Origin: Actinotalea sp.
GTDB taxonomy: Bacteria > Actinomycetota > Actinomycetes > Actinomycetales > Cellulomonadaceae
Assembly (NCBI GenBank): GCA_014360395.1
Contig: JACIXM010000225.1
Span: 1-5,283, forward strand
Direction: 5' to 3'
DNA length: 5,283 nt
Under the pieces are notes generated by a model, which was not told the origin of the DNA, made no database searches, and saw only the letters and a program-made list of their open reading frames with translations. How positions within the stretch are numbered: position 1 is the stretch's first letter; every line of letters starts with the position of its first letter. The position numbers and the translations under genes are program-made. Below, piece by piece: positions 1 through 5,283 of this stretch.

Positions 1-9
1 GTCGTGGCC

Positions 10-35
10 GGTGACGCCTGACGGGCAGGATCACC
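10..35 (-). terminator. Possible imperfect hairpin 30 bp after mazG
   Basis: An inverted repeat pairs GGTGA (10-14) with TCACC (31-35) and CCTG (17-20) with CAGG (26-29). This gives about 9 bp of stem with a small asymmetric internal loop and a 5-nt loop. It starts 29 bp past the mazG stop codon, where a terminator could sit, but no U-run follows in the minus-strand transcript. Stems this short arise readily by chance at this GC content. A GTG on the minus strand (34-32) lies inside it and opens a frame to the window edge, but has no SD sequence, so I do not call a gene. The rest of 1-64 is a GGC-rich low-complexity stretch. Confidence 0.25.
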
Positions 36-64
36 GCGGCGGCGCGGCGGCGGCGCGCAACCGG

Positions 65-805
65 TCAGCCGGGCGGGGCGGCGACGTCCCCCCGGTCCTC
101 GCGCTCCCGCACGAGGGCCTCGAGCTGACGCACCGCCGCGCGCAGCGCCTGCTCGGCGTCCACGCCGGTGGCCTCGGCCTCCACCACGAGGGCGAGCAGC
201 CGCGCGCCGAGCACGTCGGCGCCGACGGCGGCGGGCCGTCCCGGGGCCTCGACCGGTGCCCCGTCGGCGCTGCCGGGCCCCGCGGCGGCGTCGTCGGGCG
301 ACGGCACGGGCAGGCCCGCACGGTGCAGGCGGCCCAGGACCTTCTGCGCCCGGGCGAGCGCGGACAGGGCCGGCGGGATGCCGTCGACGACGGAGGCGCG
401 CCGCTTCTCGGCCTGCTTGATGGCCTCCCAGTTGCGGTGCACCTCGGCCGCCCCGGTGACGGTGACGTCGCCGAAGACGTGCGGGTGGCGGCGACGGAGC
501 TTGTCCGCGATGCCGCGGGCGACGTCGTCGATGTCGAACGGGTCCTCGGGGTGGTCCTCGGCGACGCGCGCGTGGAAGACCACCTGGAGCAGCAGGTCGC
601 CGAGCTCCTCGCGCAAAGCCCCCCGGTCGCCGGTCTCCACCGCCTCGACGACCTCGGCGACCTCCTCGACCGCGTAGGGCACGAGCGACTCGTGGGTCTG
701 CTCGGCGTCCCACGGGCAGCCGCCGGGTGAGCGGAGGCGGTCCATGACCGCGACGAGCTCGATCAGGCCGGCGTGGGGGCCTGCGGGACCCGGGACGTCC
801 GTCAC
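65..805 (-). CDS. mazG: MazG family nucleoside triphosphate pyrophosphohydrolase
   Basis: MazG hydrolyses (d)NTPs to the monophosphate and pyrophosphate. It is a cytosolic house-cleaning enzyme that removes non-canonical nucleotides, and in E. coli it also influences (p)ppGpp levels. The 246-residue product aligns by eye with E. coli MazG (263 aa). It carries RLRSPGGCPWD (23-33), the metal-binding pattern EEVAE (47-51) followed by EELGD (66-70), then LLLQVVFHAR (71-80) and RRRHPHVFGD (104-113). WEAIKQAEKR (126-135) and ALARAQKV (149-156) lead into the second domain. There an Ala/Pro/Gly-rich linker (about 166-198) replaces the second EExxE segment, and the expected ExxD position reads DVLGA (197-201). 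Only the N-terminal domain therefore keeps the metal-binding acidic residues. The GTG start lies 4 bp after the lipoprotein gene's TGA. No SD sequence is visible, so translation is probably coupled to that gene. The start fits because the alignment with E. coli begins near residue 13; the next ATG (residue 21) would cut into the conserved first helix. Confidence 0.93.
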   Translation of the reverse strand: MTDVPGPAGPHAGLIELVAVMDRLRSPGGCPWDAEQTHESLVPYAVEEVAEVVEAVETGDRGALREELGDLLLQVVFHARVAEDHPEDPFDIDDVARGIADKLRRRHPHVFGDVTVTGAAEVHRNWEAIKQAEKRRASVVDGIPPALSALARAQKVLGRLHRAGLPVPSPDDAAAGPGSADGAPVEAPGRPAAVGADVLGARLLALVVEAEATGVDAEQALRAAVRQLEALVREREDRGDVAAPPG

Positions 806-809
806 GGGC

Positions 810-1361
810 TCAGGACGCGTCGATCCAGTCGCGCTGGGTCGGGACGATGCCGCCGGCGTCGAGGTCGAAGCTCCCGTACCGAGGGCTGAGCTCGACGTCC
901 GCCTCCGCGAGCTCCTGCTCGAACTCCGCGAAGACGGCGCCCGGGTCCTGGCTCTGGGAGATCTTGCCCTGGGCGAGAGTGGCCCGGAGCACGTCCAGGC
1001 TCCCCGGGCCGAGCTCCGGCACCTCGCCGAGGCCCGCCTGGGCGGCGAGCTGCTCGGCGAGCTGACGCGCCTCGGCCTCCGAGACGCCGGCGCCGATCTC
1101 GGCGGCGGCGTCGATGAGGTAGGGCGCCGCGATGAGGTTGATGAGCACCTGCTGGGCGGGGATGCCCTGCGGCACGAGCCGGCCGAGCTCGGCGGTCGTG
1201 CGCTGCAGCGCGCTCTCGGTGATGACGCGGCCGTCGACGACCGCCGCCGTGCCCGGGGCTCCGGCGCAGCCGGTCAGCAGGACGGCCCCGACCGCCAGGG
1301 CCACGGCCGTGCGGGCGGCGTGGCGCCTCGTGCGGGCCCACGTCGACGTGGTCAGGCTCAC
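810..1361 (-). CDS. Lipoprotein with SurA-type N-terminal chaperone domain
   Basis: This 183-residue protein appears to be exported and lipid-anchored on the outer face of the membrane. The N-terminus has a basic region (R10, R12, R13, R17), a hydrophobic stretch (18-30) and a lipobox LTGC (29-32), with C32 as the predicted lipidated residue. The mature part opens with AAVVDGRVITESAL (39-52), the entry strand and first helix typical of the N-terminal domain of SurA/PrsA-like foldases. Amphipathic, Ala/Glu-rich helices follow to about residue 155, then a PRYGSFD element (160-166) that I recall near the C-terminus of actinobacterial proteins of this group. No parvulin-type prolyl isomerase domain is present, so any role would be as a holdase or chaperone for exported proteins; this is inferred and the substrate is unknown. 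GTG was chosen as the start because a strong SD sequence lies 7 nt upstream and a complete signal peptide follows. The gene lies 69 bp after mfd and 4 bp before mazG. Lipoprotein status is well supported; the SurA assignment is by recognition of the family pattern. Confidence 0.83.
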   Translation of the reverse strand: MSLTTSTWARTRRHAARTAVALAVGAVLLTGCAGAPGTAAVVDGRVITESALQRTTAELGRLVPQGIPAQQVLINLIAAPYLIDAAAEIGAGVSEAEARQLAEQLAAQAGLGEVPELGPGSLDVLRATLAQGKISQSQDPGAVFAEFEQELAEADVELSPRYGSFDLDAGGIVPTQRDWIDAS

Positions 1362-1368
1362 CGGGTTA

Positions 1369-1373
1369 CCTCC
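1369..1373 (-). promoter_or_regulatory. Strong ribosome binding site for the lipoprotein gene
   Basis: GGAGG on the minus strand sits 7 nt before the GTG start codon at 1361-1359. It is a near-ideal SD sequence at ideal spacing, and it fixes the GTG as the start. Neither of the other two genes in the window has a site of this quality. Confidence 0.8.
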
Positions 1374-1393
1374 AGGGTCGAAGCGTCGGCAGC

Positions 1394-1399
1394 ATCGTA
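1394..1399 (-). promoter_or_regulatory. Candidate -10 element for lipoprotein-mazG
   Basis: TACGAT on the minus strand fits the actinobacterial TAnnnT -10 pattern and matches TATAAT at 4 of 6 positions. It would start transcription near 1387, giving a leader of about 26 nt that contains the SD sequence. No convincing -35 hexamer lies 16-19 bp upstream, where the sequence is G/C only apart from single T/A bases. Its position after a hairpin and before a strong SD sequence is what makes it plausible. Confidence 0.35.
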
Positions 1400-1401
1400 G
1401 G

Positions 1402-1429
1402 CCCCGGACGGGGCACGACCGGTCCGGGG
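1402..1429 (-). terminator. Hairpin immediately after mfd, possible terminator or attenuator
   Basis: An 8-bp perfect GC-rich inverted repeat pairs CCCCGGAC (1402-1409) with GTCCGGGG (1422-1429) around a 12-nt loop. It begins 2 nt beyond the mfd TGA (1433-1431). No U-run follows, as is common for actinobacterial hairpin terminators, so strength cannot be judged by eye. It may reduce read-through from mfd into the downstream pair, or stabilise the 3' end of the mfd message. Confidence 0.45.
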
Positions 1430-1430
1430 G

Positions 1431-4400
1431 TCACCGGGCGTCCGCCGACGTCCCGGCCTGCGCCGCGGCGCCGACCGACCCCTGCAGCACCGCGGCGACG
1501 AGATCCCGGGCCCAGGCGAGCAGGTCCCGGCCCGCGAGCGCCTTCCCCCCGAGCCGTCCCGTGGTCGGGAACGGCACGAGGATCGTGCGGATCGCGGGCT
1601 TCTGGATCGAGCCGGGGTAGAGGCGCCGCAGGCGCAGCTGCGCCGACTCCGCCAGCTCGACCGGGGCGAAGCGGATGAACTTGCCCTGCGCGGTGACGTC
1701 CGTCAGCCCCGCGTCCCGGGCGAGGTTGCGGAACGCCGCGACCTCGAAGAGGTTCTCCACCGGCTCCGGCAGCGGGCCGTACCGGTCCACGAGCTCCGCG
1801 CGCACCGCCTCGAGCGCCTCCGCCGTCGTCGCGTCCGCGACCTTCCGGTACGCCTCGAGGCGCAGCCGCTCGTGCTCGATGTACTCGTGCGGCACGTGCG
1901 CGTCGACCGGCAGCTCGAGGGTGACCTCCGCCGGCCGGGTGTCCGGCTCCCCGCGGTAGGCGGCGACGGCCTCGCCGACCATCCGGACGTACAGGTCGAA
2001 GCCGACGCCGGCGATGTGGCCCGACTGCTCGCCACCCAGCAGGTTGCCCGCGCCCCGGATCTCCAGGTCCTTCATGGCGACCTGCATGCCCGAGCCGAGG
2101 TCCGTGTTCGCCGCGATCGTGGCGAGGCGGTCGTGCGCGGTCTCGGTCAGCGGACGCTCCGGGGGGTACATGAAGTACGCGTACGCGCGCTCCCGGCCAC
2201 GCCCGACACGGCCTCGCAGCTGGTGCAGCTGGGACAGGCCCATCCGGTCGGCGCGGTCGAGGATCAGGGTGTTGGCGTTGGAGATGTCCAGGCCTGTCTC
2301 GACGATCGTCGTGCAGACCAGCACGTCGAACCGCTTCTCCCAGAAGTCCACGATCACCTGCTCCAGCTGGTGCTCGTTCATCTTCCCGTGCGCGGTCGCG
2401 ATGCGGGCCTCGGGGACCAGCTCGGCCAGACGGGACGCCGTGCGTTCGATCGTGTCGACCTTGTTGTGGACGAAGAAGACCTGGCCCTCGCGCAGCAGCT
2501 CACGCCGGATCGCGGCACTGATCTGCTTCTCGTCGTAGGGCCCGACGAACGTCAGGACCGGGTGCCGCTCCTCCGGCGGCGTCGCGAGCGTGGACATCTC
2601 GCGGATGCCGGTCACGGCCATCTCCAGCGTGCGCGGGATGGGCGTGGCGCTCATCGCCAGCACGTCGACGTCGGTGCGCAGCTGCTTGAGCGTCTCCTTG
2701 TGCTCGACGCCGAACCGCTGCTCCTCGTCGATGATGACCAGGCCGAGGTCCTTGAAGCGCACCTGCCCGGTGATGAGGCGATGGGTGCCGATGACGACGT
2801 CGACGGTCCCGTCGGAGACGCCGTCGACGACCTCCTTGGCCTCCTTGTCCGTCTGGAACCGGGACAGGGCGCGCACCGTGACCGGGAACTGGGCGTAGCG
2901 CTCGGAGAACGTGTCGAGGTGCTGCTGGACCAGCAGCGTCGTCGGGACGAGCACGGCGACCTGCTTGCCGTCCTGGACGGCCTTGAACGCCGCCCGCACG
3001 GCGATCTCGGTCTTGCCGTACCCGACGTCACCGCAGACGAGCCGGTCCATGGGGACCGTCTTCTCCATGTCCGCCTTGACCTCGTCGATGGTGGCGAGCT
3101 GGTCGGGGGTCTCGACGTAGGCGAAGGCGTCCTCGAGCTCCGCCTGCCACGGGGTGTCGGGGCTGAACGCGTGGCCCTGCGTGGCCATCCGCGCGGAGTA
3201 GAGCCGGATGAGCTCGCCGGCGATCTCCTTGACCGCCTTGCGGGCGCGGCCCTTGGTCTTCGCCCAGTCCGCGCCGCCCATCTTGTTCAGCGTCGGGGAC
3301 TCCCCGCCGGTGTACTTGGTGACCTGGTCGAGCTGGTCGGTCGGGACGTAGAGCCGGTCCCCCGGCTGGCCGCGCTTGCTCGAGGCGTACTCGATGACCA
3401 TGTACTCGCGGGTGCCCTTGGCGGCCCCGGTGCCGATCGTGCGCTGGACGAGCTCGACGAACCGGCCCACGCCGTGCTGCTCGTGCACGACGAAGTCGCC
3501 CGGCCGCAGCGCGAGCGGGTCGACGACGTTGCGGCGCCGCGACGGCATGGACCGCATGTCCTTGGTCGAGGTGCCCGCGCGACCGGTGAGGTCGGCCTCG
3601 CTGAAGACGGCGAGGCGCAGGGCCGGCGCCACGAACCCGCGCCCGCCGGGCGCGGGCGTGACGAGGACGACGCCCTGCTCGGGCGCCTCGTCGACAGCCC
3701 CGACCCGGCGGGCCGGCACCTCCATCGCGGTCAGCTGCTCGACCATCCGCTGGGCCGGCCCGTGGCCCTCCGTCGTCATGACCAGGCGCCAGCCCTCGCG
3801 CTGCAGGCCGCGCAGGTCGGCCACCGCCGCCGGCACGTCACCGCGGTAGCCCCGCACCTCCCGCGCGCCGACGACGACGGTGGTGCCCTCGGCCCCCTCG
3901 ACGACCGCCGAGCGGGGTGCACCGTCCTGGACGGCCGGCGGGGCGGCGTCGTCGGTGGTCCCCGTGTCGTCCTGGGCCCCGGCCGCCTCGAGCGAGAAGG
4001 CGCTGAACGACCACCAGCCGAGCCCGCGCTCCAGGCCGAGCTCGCGCGTGTCCGCGTACTCGACGAAGGACGCGGCCCGCAGGTCGATGGGGGTGCTGCC
4101 CCCCGCGGCCGCGGCGGTCCAGGCGGCGTCGAGGAACTCCTGGCTCGTGGCGAGCAGGTCGTGCGCCCGCCGACGCACGCGCTCCGGGTCTGCGACCGTG
4201 ACGAGCGAGCCCGCCGGCACCAGGTCCAGGACCGGCACCATGCGCTCGACGAGCACCGGCGCCAGGGACTCCATCCCCTCCACGGCGATGCCGTGAGCGA
4301 GCTTCTCGAGCATCTCCGCGGCGCCGGGCAGCTGCTCGGCCAGGGCCGCGGCCCGCTCGCGCACCGCGTCGGTGAGGAGGATCTCGCGGCAGGGCGGCGC

Positions 4401-5129
4401 CCAGAGGCCCTCGGTGGCGACCTCGAGGCTGCGCTGGTCGGCGACCGCGAACCAGCGGATCTCCTCGACCTCGTCACCCCAGAACTCCAGGCGCAGCGGG
4501 TGGTCGTCGGTGGGCGGGAAGACGTCGAGGATGCCGCCCCGCACGGCGAACTCGCCGCGCCGCTCGACCATGTCGACCCGCGTGTAGGCGGCGGCCGCGA
4601 GCCGCTCGGCGACGTCCTGCAGGTCGGCACGCTCGCCGGTGCGCAGCGCGACCGGCTCGAGCTCCCCCAGCCCGTCCACCACCGGCTGCAGGAGGGCACG
4701 CACCGGCACCACCAGGACGCGGACCGCGCCGGCCTGGCCGCCGTCGGCCGCCGGGTGCGCGAGCCGCCGGAAGACGGCGAGCCGGCGCGCGACGGTGTCG
4801 CTGCGGGGCGACAGCCGCTCGTGCGGGAGGGTCTCCCAGGCCGGCAGCACGGCGACGTCGTCGGCCGGCAGGTAGCACCGCAGGGCGACGGCCAGGTCGT
4901 CCGCGTCGCGCGTCGTGGCCGTGACGACGACGGCGACCGGCGGGGCGGTCACGCCGTCGGCGGTGGGGAGCGCGTCCGCGACGGCCGCCAGCAGCGGCGG
5001 CCGTGCCCCGGGAGGCGCGACGACGTCGACCACCGCCTCGCGCGCGGCGGGGCTCGCCGCGGCGAGCTCGCGCAGGTGCGCGGCGGCGGGATCGGCGAGG
5101 ACGAGGGGCAGCAGGCCGGTGAGGTTCAT
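1431..5129 (-). CDS. mfd: Transcription-repair coupling factor Mfd
   Basis: Mfd is an ATP-driven DNA translocase. It binds RNA polymerase stalled at a template-strand lesion, pushes it off and recruits UvrA to start nucleotide excision repair. At 1232 residues it is full length (M. tuberculosis Mfd is about 1234). Domains in order: a UvrB-like N-terminal module with LPAWETLPHERLSP (95-108) and ERRGEFAVRGGILDVFPPT (189-207), which includes the UvrA-contacting region; an acidic, Ala-rich linker (about 383-412); domain 3 with EGHGPAQR (454-461); and the CarD-like RNA polymerase interaction domain, from DFVVHEQHGVGRF (545-557) to about 610. The RecG-like translocase follows: Walker A GDVGYGKTE (700-708, Lys706), DEEQRFG (801-807), SATPIPRT (827-834), VETGLDIS (943-950) and QLRGRVGR (970-977). 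The translocation-motif region is RGAGNLLGGEQSG (1025-1037). The C-terminal regulatory domain begins near 1068 and includes LPVDAHVPHEYI (1073-1084). No key residue is missing and the frame is intact. The ATG start fits the family, although its SD sequence is weak. It is the first visible gene of the minus-strand run. Confidence 0.98.
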   Translation of the reverse strand: MNLTGLLPLVLADPAAAHLRELAAASPAAREAVVDVVAPPGARPPLLAAVADALPTADGVTAPPVAVVVTATTRDADDLAVALRCYLPADDVAVLPAWETLPHERLSPRSDTVARRLAVFRRLAHPAADGGQAGAVRVLVVPVRALLQPVVDGLGELEPVALRTGERADLQDVAERLAAAAYTRVDMVERRGEFAVRGGILDVFPPTDDHPLRLEFWGDEVEEIRWFAVADQRSLEVATEGLWAPPCREILLTDAVRERAAALAEQLPGAAEMLEKLAHGIAVEGMESLAPVLVERMVPVLDLVPAGSLVTVADPERVRRRAHDLLATSQEFLDAAWTAAAAGGSTPIDLRAASFVEYADTRELGLERGLGWWSFSAFSLEAAGAQDDTGTTDDAAPPAVQDGAPRSAVVEGAEGTTVVVGAREVRGYRGDVPAAVADLRGLQREGWRLVMTTEGHGPAQRMVEQLTAMEVPARRVGAVDEAPEQGVVLVTPAPGGRGFVAPALRLAVFSEADLTGRAGTSTKDMRSMPSRRRNVVDPLALRPGDFVVHEQHGVGRFVELVQRTIGTGAAKGTREYMVIEYASSKRGQPGDRLYVPTDQLDQVTKYTGGESPTLNKMGGADWAKTKGRARKAVKEIAGELIRLYSARMATQGHAFSPDTPWQAELEDAFAYVETPDQLATIDEVKADMEKTVPMDRLVCGDVGYGKTEIAVRAAFKAVQDGKQVAVLVPTTLLVQQHLDTFSERYAQFPVTVRALSRFQTDKEAKEVVDGVSDGTVDVVIGTHRLITGQVRFKDLGLVIIDEEQRFGVEHKETLKQLRTDVDVLAMSATPIPRTLEMAVTGIREMSTLATPPEERHPVLTFVGPYDEKQISAAIRRELLREGQVFFVHNKVDTIERTASRLAELVPEARIATAHGKMNEHQLEQVIVDFWEKRFDVLVCTTIVETGLDISNANTLILDRADRMGLSQLHQLRGRVGRGRERAYAYFMYPPERPLTETAHDRLATIAANTDLGSGMQVAMKDLEIRGAGNLLGGEQSGHIAGVGFDLYVRMVGEAVAAYRGEPDTRPAEVTLELPVDAHVPHEYIEHERLRLEAYRKVADATTAEALEAVRAELVDRYGPLPEPVENLFEVAAFRNLARDAGLTDVTAQGKFIRFAPVELAESAQLRLRRLYPGSIQKPAIRTILVPFPTTGRLGGKALAGRDLLAWARDLVAAVLQGSVGAAAQAGTSADAR

Positions 5130-5132
5130 GGG

Positions 5133-5136
5133 TCCT
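5133..5136 (-). promoter_or_regulatory. Weak, closely spaced SD sequence for mfd
   Basis: AGGA on the minus strand lies only 3 nt before the ATG at 5129-5127. The match is short and the spacing tighter than the usual 5-9 nt, which suggests modest translation. Nothing better lies within 20 nt upstream. A start further into the gene would remove residues of the first helix, so the ATG remains the best choice. Confidence 0.35.
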
Positions 5137-5195
5137 GTCAGGAGGCCGGGGCAGCACGACGGGCCCCGCCCGAGACTCGGACGGGGTGCGCGGGA

Positions 5196-5201
5196 AGTCT
5201 A
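5196..5201 (-). promoter_or_regulatory. mfd: Candidate -10 element for mfd
   Basis: TAGACT on the minus strand fits TAnnnT and would start transcription near 5189, leaving a leader of about 60 nt before the mfd ATG. No recognisable -35 hexamer is present; 17 bp upstream the sequence already runs into the hairpin at 5217-5250. A promoter is expected somewhere in 5130-5216 if that hairpin ends the preceding transcript, and this is the best hexamer seen there. Confidence 0.3.
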
Positions 5202-5216
5202 CGTCCGGCACGCACG

Positions 5217-5250
5217 GGAGGACCCCCGGTGCGGGCACCGGGGGTCCTCC
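5217..5250 (-). terminator. Strong 16-bp perfect hairpin upstream of mfd
   Basis: GGAGGACCCCCGGTGC (5217-5232) is followed by GG and then its exact reverse complement (5235-5250). As RNA it would fold into about 15 bp of stem with a 4-nt loop. This is the longest inverted repeat in the window. No T-run flanks it on either strand, which matches the U-poor intrinsic terminators common in high-GC Actinobacteria. It most likely ends a minus-strand gene beyond the right edge; no stop codon for such a gene occurs in 5251-5283. Its symmetry means it could also stop transcription arriving on the plus strand. Confidence 0.65.
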
Positions 5251-5283
5251 TGGTGTGGGTGGGCGACGGTCGACGCCGCCCCT

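Noticed and set aside
35..58. GGC/CGG-rich tract after mazG
   Set aside because: The triplet pattern is interrupted and short. It is ordinary low complexity for a genome of this composition, not a defined repeat.
11..730. 239-residue open frame on the plus strand opposite mazG
   Set aside because: It is antisense to a clearly recognised gene, its translation is Gly/Arg/Ala-rich with no family pattern, and long antisense frames are expected at this GC content.
5133..5143. TCCTG-T-CAGGA pseudo-palindrome next to the mfd start
   Set aside because: Five-base arms with a one-base centre are too short for a specific operator claim and cannot form an RNA hairpin. It overlaps the SD sequence and is likely chance.
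5173..5200. AGACT/AGTCT inverted pair around the mfd leader
   Set aside because: Five-base arms 18 bp apart match no operator I know, and no LexA-type box (GAAC-N4-GTTC-like) is present in the leader.
3776..5238. Long open frames on the minus strand (3776-4699 and 4474-5238) overlapping the 5' part of mfd
   Set aside because: Both are out-of-frame shadows of mfd with Arg/Ser/Pro-rich low-complexity translations, while the mfd frame is intact and conserved throughout.
1..5283. Possible undescribed defence, mobile or RNA system
   Set aside because: The window is filled by three ordinary genes with short gaps. I saw no direct repeats, integrase or transposase, tRNA-like or riboswitch-like structure, and no shift in composition that would suggest transfer.

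Overview
The window is very GC-rich, with strong G/C preference at third codon positions and two GTG starts. The protein sequences look actinobacterial, most likely Micrococcales (Cellulomonas-like). That placement comes from recalled protein similarity and gene order, not from a search. All three genes lie on the minus strand, so transcription runs from high to low coordinates and the window reads right to left.

Layout in transcription order. At 5251-5283 there is a short stub with no gene I can support. At 5217-5250 there is a 16-bp perfect inverted repeat, probably the terminator of a gene beyond the right edge. Positions 5130-5216 form the mfd leader, with a weak candidate -10 element. 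mfd (5129-1431) encodes a full-length transcription-repair coupling factor with all expected motifs. The 69-bp gap 1362-1430 holds a hairpin just after the mfd stop, a candidate -10, and a strong Shine-Dalgarno (SD) sequence. Next is a small lipoprotein with a SurA-type N-terminal chaperone domain (1361-810). mazG (805-65) follows after a 4-bp gap and encodes a nucleoside triphosphate pyrophosphohydrolase. The last 64 bp hold a small imperfect hairpin and no clear gene.

mfd and mazG both serve genome maintenance: one repairs template-strand lesions that stall RNA polymerase, the other removes non-canonical nucleotides. The lipoprotein between them acts outside the membrane and has no obvious functional link. 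An mfd-mazG neighbourhood is common in Actinobacteria; in Mycobacterium tuberculosis they are adjacent, followed by lpqU and eno.

This is an ordinary chromosomal housekeeping region. I found no mobile element, CRISPR array, RNA gene or new system. The points most worth checking are the apparently dead second domain of MazG, the terminator/promoter-like structure between mfd and the lipoprotein gene, and the absence of an SD sequence before mazG.
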